64,000 nt of DNA from Prosthecochloris sp. (GTDB lineage: Bacteria > Bacteroidota > Chlorobiia > Chlorobiales > Chlorobiaceae), in the NCBI GenBank assembly GCA_004028745.1, contig RAZP01000006.1, positions 62,001-126,000 on the forward strand, in the 5' to 3' direction. The notes beneath the pieces are model-generated. The model saw only the letters and a program-made list of their open reading frames with translations, did not search any database and was not told the DNA's origin. A program made the position numbers and the translations under genes. Shown here piece after piece: positions 7,487 through 16,146 of the stretch (position 1 is its first letter; each line of letters begins with the position of its first letter).

Positions 7487-8587
7487 ATGAAAAAATTTAT
7501 TGCGCTTTTTGCTTTTCTGCTTGTGTCGGGATGGAGCACCGCTCATGCCGTTGACTGGAACTGGAAAGGCGATGTCCGTTACCGCTACGAGTCGAAAATT
7601 AAAACTGACGATGAACATAGCAGAGATCGTCATCGTATCCGCGTACGTCTCGGTGTCTATCCTTGGATTACCGAAGAGTTGAGCGCGGGTGTGCAGCTCT
7701 CAACAGCCGGCTCGGGAGACCCTGTTTCACGCAACCAGACACTCGGCGATGGTTTCACCGCCAAAGATATCAACCTCAATGAGGCATTCATTGATTACCA
7801 TCCGATGTTTTTTGATGGCGAGGCAAATTTCCTTTTTGGTAAAAGAGCGGTTAAATCAACGCTTATCCGCGTCAATGACCTTGTTTGGGACAGTGATCTG
7901 ACGCTTGAAGGTATGACTTTCCAATTTGGCAAGGATGGCAGCAAACAGCGTTCGGGTGTGAATGCGGTTGCCGGTTATTACTTTATCGACGAGATCAAAA
8001 ACAGCGAAAACGATCCTTTCTTCTGGGCTGCTCAGCTTGCCTATACCGGTCAAGCCGGAGATCTTGGATTCATGCTCGGTGCCGGTTACTATGACTATGT
8101 ACATATTGTACATGAAGCGGCTGATGTTCTGGGTGACTGGACTGATGGTGATTTTTTTGGCAACTCTCATAATGGTGTGTATGATTACGACTACAACATC
8201 CTTGAAATCTTTGCCAACGTCGGTGGCAAGTTCGACGGCAGCCTGCCTTGGAAACTGTACGGTCAGTATGCCATGAACGTTGCCGACGATGTTGATGAAG
8301 ATGACAAAGGTTATGTCATTGGTTTCAAGCTGGGAAAAGCCAAGAAAGTTGGACAGTGGGAACTCGATGCCAATTACTGTTATCTTGAGAAAGACGCGGT
8401 GCTTGGTGCATTCACTGACTCTGACCGCTGGGGCGGCGGTACCGACGGCCAGGGTTTTGAGGTCGGCGGCAAGTACCATCTTGTTCAGAACATGACATTA
8501 GGCTTGAAGTATCTTGGTCATGAAATCGGTATCGACAGTGATGAAAATCTCCATGTTTTACAGGCTGATATGGTTGTTAAGTTCTGA
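7487..8587 (+). CDS. Outer-membrane beta-barrel porin of the phosphate locus
   Basis: 366 residues from the ATG at 7487. That start gives a clean signal peptide (Lys-Lys, then FIALFAFLLVSG, cleavage after AHA near residue 20), so an upstream start at 7421 is rejected. The mature part alternates polar and aromatic residues in short strands (WNWKGDVRYRYESK, HRIRVRLGVYPW) and ends with an aromatic C-terminus (VVKF). Both features are typical of outer-membrane barrels. Position before pstS and a candidate Pho box suggest phosphate or polyphosphate uptake, like OprP/PhoE-type porins. Substrate choice is inferred from context. Confidence 0.75.
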   Translation: MKKFIALFAFLLVSGWSTAHAVDWNWKGDVRYRYESKIKTDDEHSRDRHRIRVRLGVYPWITEELSAGVQLSTAGSGDPVSRNQTLGDGFTAKDINLNEAFIDYHPMFFDGEANFLFGKRAVKSTLIRVNDLVWDSDLTLEGMTFQFGKDGSKQRSGVNAVAGYYFIDEIKNSENDPFFWAAQLAYTGQAGDLGFMLGAGYYDYVHIVHEAADVLGDWTDGDFFGNSHNGVYDYDYNILEIFANVGGKFDGSLPWKLYGQYAMNVADDVDEDDKGYVIGFKLGKAKKVGQWELDANYCYLEKDAVLGAFTDSDRWGGGTDGQGFEVGGKYHLVQNMTLGLKYLGHEIGIDSDENLHVLQADMVVKF

Positions 8588-8641
8588 TGCCTGAATCGAT
8601 GTTCTTCTTGACTTTGTGTTGCTGTTCTTTCTCCGTTACCG

Positions 8642-8680
8642 TTACCGCTTCTCCCGATGAAGGGAGGGGCGGTAATTTTT
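8642..8680 (+). terminator. Intrinsic terminator/attenuator between porin and pstS
   Basis: TTACCGCTTCTCCC pairs with GGGAGGGGCGGTAA across a 6-base loop, followed by TTTTT. It lies inside the porin-pstS gap, so it would set a step-down in expression or separate two transcripts. Confidence 0.75.
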
Positions 8681-8741
8681 AGAAGAGATCGCAAATCCTT
8701 TCTACTTTTAATTTTAAAAATTTCAATTAAGAGAGATTATT

Positions 8742-9560
8742 ATGAACAAGATGAAAAAAATGTTGATGCTTGTTGCGGTTTTCTGCTTTGCTGCAGCAGG
8801 TCCTGTCCAGGCGAAAGACTCTATTGTCATGGATGGTTCAACGACTGTCGGCCCGATTGCCAAGTCTTTTGCGGCATATTTTACCAAAAATAACGGCGTT
8901 CAGGTTACGGTCAGTGAATCAGGCAGTGGTAATGGCGCAAAAAGCCTTATCAACAACGCTTGTGACATTGCCAACATGTCCCGTCCTATGAAAGCAAAAG
9001 AAGTCAACGCAGCAAAAGCCAAAGGTGTTAATCCTGTTGAGCATGTTGTCGCGCTTGACGGCCTGTCCGTCATCGTGCATCCGAGCAACTATGTTTCTGC
9101 TCTGAAGATCGATCAGATTCGCGACATCTACACCGGGAAAGTCACCAACTGGAGCAAGGTCGGCGGTCCCAACGCAAAAATTGTTGTTATTCAGCGTGAG
9201 TCAAACAGCGGTACGCAGGATTCTTTCAAGAAGCTTGTTGTCGGCAAGGGAAATCCTGTTACCAAGCGTGCTGAAACTCAGGCAAGCAACGGTGCTGTCA
9301 AGAGCCGGGTGGCATCAACTCCGGCCGCTATCGGTTTCATCGGCCTTGGTTTTATCGATGATTCGGTAAAACCGCTGATTGTCAATGGTGTTGCGCCGAG
9401 CGAAGAGACTGTAAAAAACGGTTCTTATCCTGTTGCCCGTCCTTTGTTCATGTACACCAACGGTGAGCCTACAGGTGTTGTCGCAGAGTTTATCGACTTG
9501 CCAAAAACAGATGATGGCAAACGCATGATCAGTGAGCTCGGTTACGTTAACCGTTATTAA
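8742..9560 (+). CDS. pstS: Phosphate-binding protein PstS (first copy)
   Basis: 272 residues with a cleavable signal peptide (about 1-24, ending VQAKD). The mature start has the DGSTTVGP phosphate-binding loop. Further binding elements are SGSGNGAKSL (near 65) and QRESNSGTQDSF (near 147). This is the short PstS-like type (PBP-like domain) that captures phosphate in the periplasm and delivers it to PstCA. It is bracketed by its own terminators (8642-8680 and 9601-9631), so it may be a monocistronic, highly expressed binding protein shared by both transporters nearby. Confidence 0.9.
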   Translation: MNKMKKMLMLVAVFCFAAAGPVQAKDSIVMDGSTTVGPIAKSFAAYFTKNNGVQVTVSESGSGNGAKSLINNACDIANMSRPMKAKEVNAAKAKGVNPVEHVVALDGLSVIVHPSNYVSALKIDQIRDIYTGKVTNWSKVGGPNAKIVVIQRESNSGTQDSFKKLVVGKGNPVTKRAETQASNGAVKSRVASTPAAIGFIGLGFIDDSVKPLIVNGVAPSEETVKNGSYPVARPLFMYTNGEPTGVVAEFIDLPKTDDGKRMISELGYVNRY

Positions 9561-9600
9561 TGCCGGCAAGTGAAGATTAATAGCGGGGTTTCCAGCATAA

Positions 9601-9631
9601 AAAGCCGCCCTATGCAAGGGGCGGCTTTTTT
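9601..9631 (+). terminator. Intrinsic terminator after first pstS
   Basis: AAAGCCGCCC pairs with GGGCGGCTTT across TATGCAAG, followed by a T run. A strong GC-rich stem. Confidence 0.88.
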
Positions 9632-9643
9632 AATACACGTAAG

Positions 9644-9726
9644 GGCACCGCTATTAATTTGTTGCGCACCATGATTACGTCGTTGGTCGGATAGAAAGGG
9701 GCTTCACGACAATTTATAGAGGTACC
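9644..9726. mobile_element. MITE-like element, copy 4 (shortest, inverted orientation)
   Basis: 83 bp; begins GGCACCGCTATTAATT and ends TTTATAGAGGTACC. Flanked by CGTAAG (9638-9643) and CATAAG (9727-9732), a 5-of-6 duplication. The interior is a deleted version with the right-hand motif (GCGCACCATGATTAC) on the left side, so the copy lies opposite to copies 1-3. Confidence 0.78.
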
Positions 9727-9786
9727 CATAAGAGCAGCACCGCGTCGGTTATCTGTTCGGGCAGTGTGATTACAAACCTGTATTTT

Positions 9787-9814
9787 GATACAGTTGTGTT
9801 ACAACTTTGTCAAC
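9787..9814 (+). promoter_or_regulatory. Candidate Pho box upstream of the second pstS operon
   Basis: Hexamers GATACA (9787), GTTACA (9798) and GTCAAC (9809) at an 11-bp period. Weaker than the arrays at 4819 and 7358 but in the right place, about 117 bases before the pstS ATG at 9931. Confidence 0.4.
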
Positions 9815-9930
9815 ATTTCCCGATATGGATAGAGAAAAGCAAATCAAGTTGTAATTACTACAGCATACCAGTTATGGTAAGTTCTTGCTGTTATTCTCAA
9901 TTTGAAATCAAAACAATAAAGGGGACGGAA

Positions 9931-11064
9931 ATGAAGAAAACTGTTACTCTGGCAGCTTTTTTGCTTTTGCTGGCAGGTTCTTTGTCAGTGATCGGCTGTG
10001 GACCGAAAGCAGATCAGTCAGAACGAGAGGGGCAAGCCACATCTGAAAACGGTCAGGCAGGTAAAAAAACACAATCTGCACGTGACTATATCAGTATCGT
10101 CGGTTCTTCGACAGTGTATCCTTTTGCTACTGTCGTTGCCGAGCAGTTCGGCAAAACCACTGAATTCAAAACTCCGAAAATCGAATCTACCGGTTCAGGC
10201 GGTGGATTCAAACTGTTCTCCGCCGGTGTTGGTGTCGAACATCCCGATATTACGAATGCTTCCCGCCGGATAAAGAAGTCCGAATGCGAGAAGTGTGCTG
10301 AAAACGGTGTGACCGAAGTTGTTGAGATTAAGATCGGTTATGACGGCATTGTTATGGCTAATTCGAAAAGGGCCGAGCCATTCAAGCTGAGCCGCAAGGA
10401 TATCTTCCTGGCTTTGGCAAAAGAGGTGCCTGACCCGAACGGTGTGGAAGGCGAGCTTGTCCCGAATCCTTACAAGACATGGAAAGACGTCAACCCCAGC
10501 CTGCCTGAAACCAAAATCGAGGTTCTCGGTCCTCCTCCGACATCAGGAACACGCGATGCTTTCGTTGAGCTGGCAATGGAGGCCGGAGCCAAAGAGTTTG
10601 CATGGATAAAAGCCCTGAAAAAAGAGGATAAAAATGCATTCAAGAAAATCAGTCACACTCTTCGCGAAGACGGTGCGTACATCGAGGCCGGCGAAAATGA
10701 CAATCTGATTGTTCAGAAGCTTGATGCAAACGCCGATGCATTGGGTATTTTCGGCTTCAGCTTCCTCGATCAGAACACCGACAAGATTCAGGGTGCATTT
10801 GTGGATGATGTTCAGCCGGCATTCGGTGCTATTGCCGATGGCTCATATCCTCTTTCCCGTCCGCTGTTTTTCTACGTCAAGAAAGCTCATGTGGGAACCA
10901 TCCCTGGTATCGCCGAATATCTTGCCGAGTTTACAGCCGAGAAAGCATGGGGTGATGAAGGGTACCTTACTGAGAAAGGTTTGATCCCGATGCCCAAAGA
11001 AGAAAGAGAGCAATATGCGAAAGCTGCAGAGGAGTTGATCGTGATTTCCTGCGACGAATTGTAA
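9931..11064 (+). CDS. pstS: Phosphate-binding lipoprotein PstS (second copy)
   Basis: 377 residues from the ATG at 9931, preceded by GGGGACGG. The N-terminus is a lipoprotein signal with lipobox VIGC (Cys near 27) and a short charged linker. The mature domain has the VGSSTVYPFA loop, STGSGGGFKLF and PPTSGTRDAF, all classic PstS phosphate contacts. It is longer than the first PstS and membrane-anchored. The gene heads the run pstB-pstC-pstA-pstC-pstA-pstB-phoU. Frames opening further upstream have no start signal. Confidence 0.9.
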   Translation: MKKTVTLAAFLLLLAGSLSVIGCGPKADQSEREGQATSENGQAGKKTQSARDYISIVGSSTVYPFATVVAEQFGKTTEFKTPKIESTGSGGGFKLFSAGVGVEHPDITNASRRIKKSECEKCAENGVTEVVEIKIGYDGIVMANSKRAEPFKLSRKDIFLALAKEVPDPNGVEGELVPNPYKTWKDVNPSLPETKIEVLGPPPTSGTRDAFVELAMEAGAKEFAWIKALKKEDKNAFKKISHTLREDGAYIEAGENDNLIVQKLDANADALGIFGFSFLDQNTDKIQGAFVDDVQPAFGAIADGSYPLSRPLFFYVKKAHVGTIPGIAEYLAEFTAEKAWGDEGYLTEKGLIPMPKEEREQYAKAAEELIVISCDEL

Positions 11065-11108
11065 TGTTCCATATGGGAGGTTGAGCTGCAATTGCTTTTT
11101 CCCATTTT

Positions 11109-11140
11109 TTCGGGCCGGCAGGACATCTTGCCGGCCCGAA
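11109..11140. terminator. Strong GC hairpin after second pstS
   Basis: TTCGGGCCGGCA pairs with TGCCGGCCCGAA across about 8 bases. The downstream side is AAAATATT rather than a pure T run. It may therefore act as an mRNA-stabilising hairpin or partial terminator that raises pstS over pstB, not as a full stop. Confidence 0.55.
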
Positions 11141-11261
11141 AATATTCTGCCCGGGGGATATTTTCAGGCCGTTGCCACCCGATGGAAGTGCAAAGTTTGA
11201 TGAGAACGGATCGAATAATCGTAAACACCCGTTACAACATGAAAAGAGAGCTATAAAACAC

Positions 11262-12107
11262 ATGCAGGAAGTACTGAAAAAGAAGTCTTTGGAGAAACGC
11301 GTCCTGGCTCCAAGGGAAAGTCGTAAAACAATCGGGAATATCAATGTTCAGAACCCGCGAATGGTTTGCCGCAACGTTGACGTTTATTACGATGACAAGC
11401 AGGCCATTCGAAAAGTATCGATAGATATAGGGCGCAATGAGGTACTTGCCATGATCGGCCCTTCGGGGTGCGGAAAATCGACCTTTTTGCGATGTTTGAA
11501 CCGTATGAACGATACCATTGACGGTTGCCGGGTGACCGGCAAGATTCTTTTCGACGGCAAGGATATCTATGATTCATCCGTAGATGTTGTTCCTCTCAGA
11601 GCTCAGATAGGCATGGTTTTCCAGAAACCAAACCCTTTTCCAAAATCGATCTACGAAAATGTCAGCTGGGCTCCTAAAATCCATGGGCTGGCCGAGTCAA
11701 AAGCGGAAGCGGATGAAATCGTCGAATCTTCTTTGCATAAGGCTGGGTTATGGGACGAGGTCAAGGATCGTCTGGATCAGCCCGGCACAGGTCTTTCCGG
11801 AGGACAGCAGCAGCGCCTTTGCATTGCCAGGGCAATTGCAGTCAGCCCGGAAGTTATTCTTATGGATGAGCCTTGTTCGGCTCTTGATCCTATTGCGACT
11901 GCTAAAATAGAGGATCTTATTGATGAATTACGGGAGCAGTATACCATTGTTATCGTAACCCATTCAATGCAGCAGGCTTCGCGTGTATCACAGCGAACAG
12001 CCTTTTTCCATCTCGGAGATCTTATTGAGGTAGGATCCACTGATACTATTTTTACCAAACCGTCGCATCAACTGACCGAGGATTACATTACCGGACGGTA
12101 CGGCTGA
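11262..12107 (+). CDS. pstB: Phosphate ABC transporter ATPase PstB (first copy)
   Basis: 281 residues from the ATG at 11262 (weak AGAGAG site upstream; the frame is open to 11172). Walker A GPSGCGKST at 66-74, signature LSGGQQQRLCIARA, Walker B VILMDEPCSALDP, and the switch His in THSMQQ. The EPCSALDP form is typical of PstB. It energises phosphate import by the PstC/PstA pair. The N-terminal 30 residues are basic and not conserved. It lies before rather than after its permease genes. Confidence 0.92.
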   Translation: MQEVLKKKSLEKRVLAPRESRKTIGNINVQNPRMVCRNVDVYYDDKQAIRKVSIDIGRNEVLAMIGPSGCGKSTFLRCLNRMNDTIDGCRVTGKILFDGKDIYDSSVDVVPLRAQIGMVFQKPNPFPKSIYENVSWAPKIHGLAESKAEADEIVESSLHKAGLWDEVKDRLDQPGTGLSGGQQQRLCIARAIAVSPEVILMDEPCSALDPIATAKIEDLIDELREQYTIVIVTHSMQQASRVSQRTAFFHLGDLIEVGSTDTIFTKPSHQLTEDYITGRYG

Positions 12108-12128
12108 TGAATTAATGCAACAATTTTC

Positions 12129-13520
12129 ATGATGTCACCAATAGTTCTGCTTCTGACATTGCTCGTTTTGTCGGTTGCAGGATACTATATCGGCCGTAGA
12201 AAAGCGCTTTATGTGGCTGATGCTGCCGGAGGGCTGAGCAAGCTGCATTCCCGTCCCAACTATTACGGGGCGCTGACCGCTCTCTGGTGTTGTATGCCTG
12301 CCTTTTTCCTCTTCGTATTCTGGCTGGTCTTTGAACAAAGTATCATTACAAGCCTTGTTGTGGCTGATCTTTCTCCTGACCTCCGAAATCTTCCGCCTGA
12401 ACGTCTCAATCTGTTTATAAGCGATGTTCGCAGCCTGGCAAGCGGAAATATCGTATCAGGTGAGATCACTGCCGAGATGAGGGCTGCTGCATCGCATTAC
12501 GTGGATTTACAGGGAATAGGCAAAATGATTGTGGGCGTGATTGTGCTTGTCGCTGCTGTTGCCGGGATGCTGTTTGTGTATAGGCATATCACGCCCGGGC
12601 TTCGTGCCCGGAACCAGGTGGAAAGGGCAGTCATGGCTCTTTTGATTTTCTGTTCGACCATTGCTATTTTCACTACTGTCGGTATTGTGCTTTCGGTGCT
12701 GTATGAGGCTGTTCGTTTTTTCCGCCATGTGCCGGTCACGGATTTTTTGTTCGGGCTTGAGTGGAGCCCCCAAATGGCTATCAGGGAAGGGCAGGTTGGT
12801 TCTTCGGGAGCATTCGGTGCTATTCCGGTGTTTGCGGGAACCTTGCTCATTTCAGCTATTGCCATGATGGTAGCCGTTCCGATCGGTCTTATGTCGGCTA
12901 TCTTTCTTTCGGAGTATGCCGGTAAGCAGTTTAGGGCGGTTGCCAAACCGATGCTGGAAATCCTTGCCGGTATCCCCACTGTCGTTTATGGTTTTTTCGC
13001 GGCTCTGGTCGTTGCTCCCGTGATTCGATCCGGCGGTTCACAGTTGGGGATTGATGTTTCTTCCGAAAGCGCCCTTGCAGCAGGGCTGGTAATGGGAATC
13101 ATGATTATCCCTTTTGTCTCTTCCTTGTCAGACGATGTGATCAACGCCGTTCCGCAGTCTCTCAGGGACGGTGCCTACAGTGTTGGAGCCACCCGCTCCG
13201 AAACCATCAAGCATGTGCTTATTCCGGCTGCATTGCCCGGTATTGTAGGAGGAATTCTTCTCGCGGTATCACGAGCGATCGGCGAAACCATGATCGTCGT
13301 TATGGCAGCAGGCCTTTCAGCCAATCTTACGGCCAATCCGCTCCAGGCTGTAACGACTGTAACGGTGCAGATCGTAACGCTGCTGGTGGGTGATCAGGAG
13401 TTCGATAGTCCAAAGACCCTTGCTGCATTTGCCCTGGGACTGGTGCTGTTTGTCGCAACACTTTTTTTGAACATCATTGCCTTGACGGTGGTCAGAAAAT
13501 ATCGGGAGAGATATGAGTAG
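12129..13520 (+). CDS. pstC: Phosphate ABC transporter permease PstC (first copy)
   Basis: 463 residues. An N-terminal membrane segment (about 3-20) and a long periplasmic or variable region to about 225 precede the BPD_transp_1 permease domain. The ATPase-coupling loop DGAYSVGATRSETI is near 348, and the conserved AIGETM is near 384. Such long PstC forms carry an extra N-terminal module compared with the E. coli protein of about 320 residues. It overlaps pstA by 8 bases, so translation is probably coupled. Confidence 0.9.
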   Translation: MMSPIVLLLTLLVLSVAGYYIGRRKALYVADAAGGLSKLHSRPNYYGALTALWCCMPAFFLFVFWLVFEQSIITSLVVADLSPDLRNLPPERLNLFISDVRSLASGNIVSGEITAEMRAAASHYVDLQGIGKMIVGVIVLVAAVAGMLFVYRHITPGLRARNQVERAVMALLIFCSTIAIFTTVGIVLSVLYEAVRFFRHVPVTDFLFGLEWSPQMAIREGQVGSSGAFGAIPVFAGTLLISAIAMMVAVPIGLMSAIFLSEYAGKQFRAVAKPMLEILAGIPTVVYGFFAALVVAPVIRSGGSQLGIDVSSESALAAGLVMGIMIIPFVSSLSDDVINAVPQSLRDGAYSVGATRSETIKHVLIPAALPGIVGGILLAVSRAIGETMIVVMAAGLSANLTANPLQAVTTVTVQIVTLLVGDQEFDSPKTLAAFALGLVLFVATLFLNIIALTVVRKYRERYE

Positions 13521-14823
13521 CAGCAAAAATAAATCGATCGCAGGGGCTTCCGGAAGTTCTCGCCGGGAGCGCACTATCGATATCGTCAACAGAAGACTGG
13601 CAAAAAGGTACAGGATTGAAAAACGTTTCAGGTTCTACGGGTTGTGCTCCATCATAGTGAGTATGGTATTTCTTGCAGTTCTTTTGACAAGTATTGTAAG
13701 CAACGGTTACAGTGCTTTTTTTCAGACCTATGTTAGACTGGATATAACCCTTGATTCGGCGATGCTGGATCGGGAAAATCCGGGGAAATCCAATTTTCAG
13801 GCGATCATTAAACAGTCGATCAATAAGCTGTACCCTGAGGTGGAAGACCGCAAAAGTAAACGCGAGCTTTACGCCCTCTTCAGTTCAGGGGCGGCTTTTC
13901 AGCTTCGTGACCTTGTTATGAGGCATCCGGACCTTATCGGTACAACCGTGTCTTTGTGGGTGCCGGCGGATGACGATGTAGATATGCTCATGAAGGGCTA
14001 TATAAAAAGAAGTGTGGCAGAAAACGAGAGGCGCCTGAGCGACAGGCAGCTTGGATGGATAGACAGGCTTGCGGATCAGGATAGAATTGAGAAACGTTTC
14101 AATGTAACGTTTTTTACTGCCGGGGATTCCAGGGAGCCCGAACTGGCAGGAATCTGGGGGGCAGTGAAGGGATCGTTTTTCACCCTTCTCGTTACGCTGG
14201 TTCTCTCTTTTCCCATCGGTCTTGCGGCAGCCGTGTATCTTGAGGAGTTTGCTCCGAAGAATCTTGCAACGGATTTTATTGAAGTTAATATTAACAACCT
14301 TGCGGCTGTGCCGTCCATTGTTTTCGGGCTGCTCGGCCTGGCTGTTTTCCTCAACTTTTTCGGCATGCCCCGGTCTACCCCTCTGGTAGGAGGCCTGGTG
14401 CTGATGCTGATGACGCTGCCAACCATTATCATTGCCAGCAGGGCAGCGCTTAAAGCCGTGCCGCCTTCTATAAGGGAAGCTGCATTGGGGGTAGGCTCTT
14501 CCAAAATGCAGATGGTTTCCAGCCACGTTTTGCCGCTCGCCCTGCCTGGAATGCTTACCGGTACTATCATCGGTATGGCGCAGGCGCTGGGTGAAACCGC
14601 GCCGCTGCTTATGATCGGTATGGTTGCTTTTATCGTAGACATACCGGGAGGATTCACAGATCCTGCGGCCGTTATGCCTGTTCAGATATACCTGTGGGCG
14701 GACAGTCCGGAACGAGCTTTTCTGGAAAGGACATCGGCCGCTATCCTTGTATTGCTTGCTTTTTTGGTGCTGATGAACGCCGCTGCGGTCATTATGAGGA
14801 AACGTTTTGAAAAACGGTGGTGA
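13513..14823 (+). CDS. pstA: Phosphate ABC transporter permease PstA (first copy)
   Basis: 436 residues. A basic N-terminus (about 1-35), first membrane segment near 40-65, then a DUF3333-like extracytoplasmic region (about 70-205), then the permease domain with REAALGVGSSKMQM as the coupling loop and QALGETAPLLM. It pairs with the PstC whose stop it overlaps. The extended N-terminal region is shared with the other long PstA in this locus. Confidence 0.9.
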   Translation: MSSSKNKSIAGASGSSRRERTIDIVNRRLAKRYRIEKRFRFYGLCSIIVSMVFLAVLLTSIVSNGYSAFFQTYVRLDITLDSAMLDRENPGKSNFQAIIKQSINKLYPEVEDRKSKRELYALFSSGAAFQLRDLVMRHPDLIGTTVSLWVPADDDVDMLMKGYIKRSVAENERRLSDRQLGWIDRLADQDRIEKRFNVTFFTAGDSREPELAGIWGAVKGSFFTLLVTLVLSFPIGLAAAVYLEEFAPKNLATDFIEVNINNLAAVPSIVFGLLGLAVFLNFFGMPRSTPLVGGLVLMLMTLPTIIIASRAALKAVPPSIREAALGVGSSKMQMVSSHVLPLALPGMLTGTIIGMAQALGETAPLLMIGMVAFIVDIPGGFTDPAAVMPVQIYLWADSPERAFLERTSAAILVLLAFLVLMNAAAVIMRKRFEKRW

Positions 14824-14954
14824 AGATAACCGTCAGATGTTGCAGATTTTTAACAAGATCGGCATTGTCAGCTCGAACGCAAGAGTATACATTGTAGGAC
14901 AATTTTCAAGGATCGGATCGGTCGGTGCATTTTCAGTTTTAACATGGATTATAT

Positions 14955-16121
14955 ATGGCGGAAACGACTGTAATTGACGACGGGAAAAAATCGGAAGCCT
15001 TTGTGCTTAGTCCCGAGAAACTTCGCAGGCAAAGAATAGCGAAGTTTATTGGTGAAGGTTTTCTTCTTGTGGTAGCGTCATTTGTGGCTGTTGTTGTTCT
15101 TTTTATTTTTTACTTCGTCGCTGTTGACGCAATTCCTTTTTTCCAGCAGCGGGGATTCGCGGAATTTTTTACCAGCACCAGCTGGTACCCTGCCGATGAG
15201 CCCGGTGAATTCGGAGCGCTTGCCATTATTTACGGCAGCGGAATGGTAACTATAGGATCGGCTCTCATAGCAGTGCCTCTGGGCATCTCTGCCGCAATAT
15301 GTCTCAGTGATGTTTTACCTTTTTCGGTAAGGCAGTATGCCAAGCCTGTCATCGAGATGCTTGCAGCAATTCCTTCCGTAGCCTACGGTTTTTTTGCTTT
15401 GGTGATTTTTGCCCCGCTCCTGCAAAACTATGGCGGCCCTATACTGATGTGGGCATGGTGGCTGATTGCAGGGCCTTTTGTTCTTTTGGCGGTCATAGTC
15501 GTGGGCGATGTGTTGACTTCGGGCAATGATGACAGTTCAAAACGCAAGACAATGCGGGCAGTGCTCACCGGGGTGCTAAGTATCATTGCAGTGGTTTTTC
15601 TTTACTGGGCAGGAAGTGCACTCAATGCGATCCAGATCCTCAGCGGAACAAACGCGCTCAATGTTTCTCTCATTCTCAGTTTCATGGCCCTGCCGACGAT
15701 AGTAAGTGTTTCTGAAGATTCCCTTCAGGCCGTAGGGCGGGAGTTGAGGGAAGGAAGTTACGCGCTGGGGGCGACGCGGGCGGAAACCCTTGTTAAGACG
15801 GTGCTCCCTGCAGCCAGCAGCGGTATTCTTGCCGCGGTTATACTTGGCATCATGCGTGCCATAGGCGAAACCATGGTTGTGTGGATGGCATCGGGCAACT
15901 CTTCTCATATCCCGGACCCTTGGTATAATTACCTTGATTCAATACGTACTCTGACTGCAACCATTGCGGGTGATATGGGCGAAGCCGATCAGGTTACCGG
16001 ATCGGCACGATATCATGTACTGTTTGCTATGGGCCTTTTGCTTCTTGTTTTCAGTTTTTTCAGCAACCTTATCAGTGAAAGAATCGTTGTCAGGCAGAGG
16101 AAGATCCTTTCCGGTGAATAG
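14955..16121 (+). CDS. pstC: Phosphate ABC transporter permease PstC (second copy)
   Basis: 388 residues with a cytoplasmic N-terminus, membrane helix near 36-60 and a BPD_transp_1 domain. The coupling loop is REGSYALGATRAETL (near 268) and the conserved AIGETMVVWMASG follows near 305. There is an inserted segment around 160-215 with two helices. The 131-base gap before it could hold a promoter; a lone TTAACA is visible near 14850. It is clearly a paralogue of the first PstC, but shorter. Confidence 0.9.
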   Translation: MAETTVIDDGKKSEAFVLSPEKLRRQRIAKFIGEGFLLVVASFVAVVVLFIFYFVAVDAIPFFQQRGFAEFFTSTSWYPADEPGEFGALAIIYGSGMVTIGSALIAVPLGISAAICLSDVLPFSVRQYAKPVIEMLAAIPSVAYGFFALVIFAPLLQNYGGPILMWAWWLIAGPFVLLAVIVVGDVLTSGNDDSSKRKTMRAVLTGVLSIIAVVFLYWAGSALNAIQILSGTNALNVSLILSFMALPTIVSVSEDSLQAVGRELREGSYALGATRAETLVKTVLPAASSGILAAVILGIMRAIGETMVVWMASGNSSHIPDPWYNYLDSIRTLTATIAGDMGEADQVTGSARYHVLFAMGLLLLVFSFFSNLISERIVVRQRKILSGE

Positions 16122-16146
16122 CTGTCTATCATTTAACTGCTGAATC

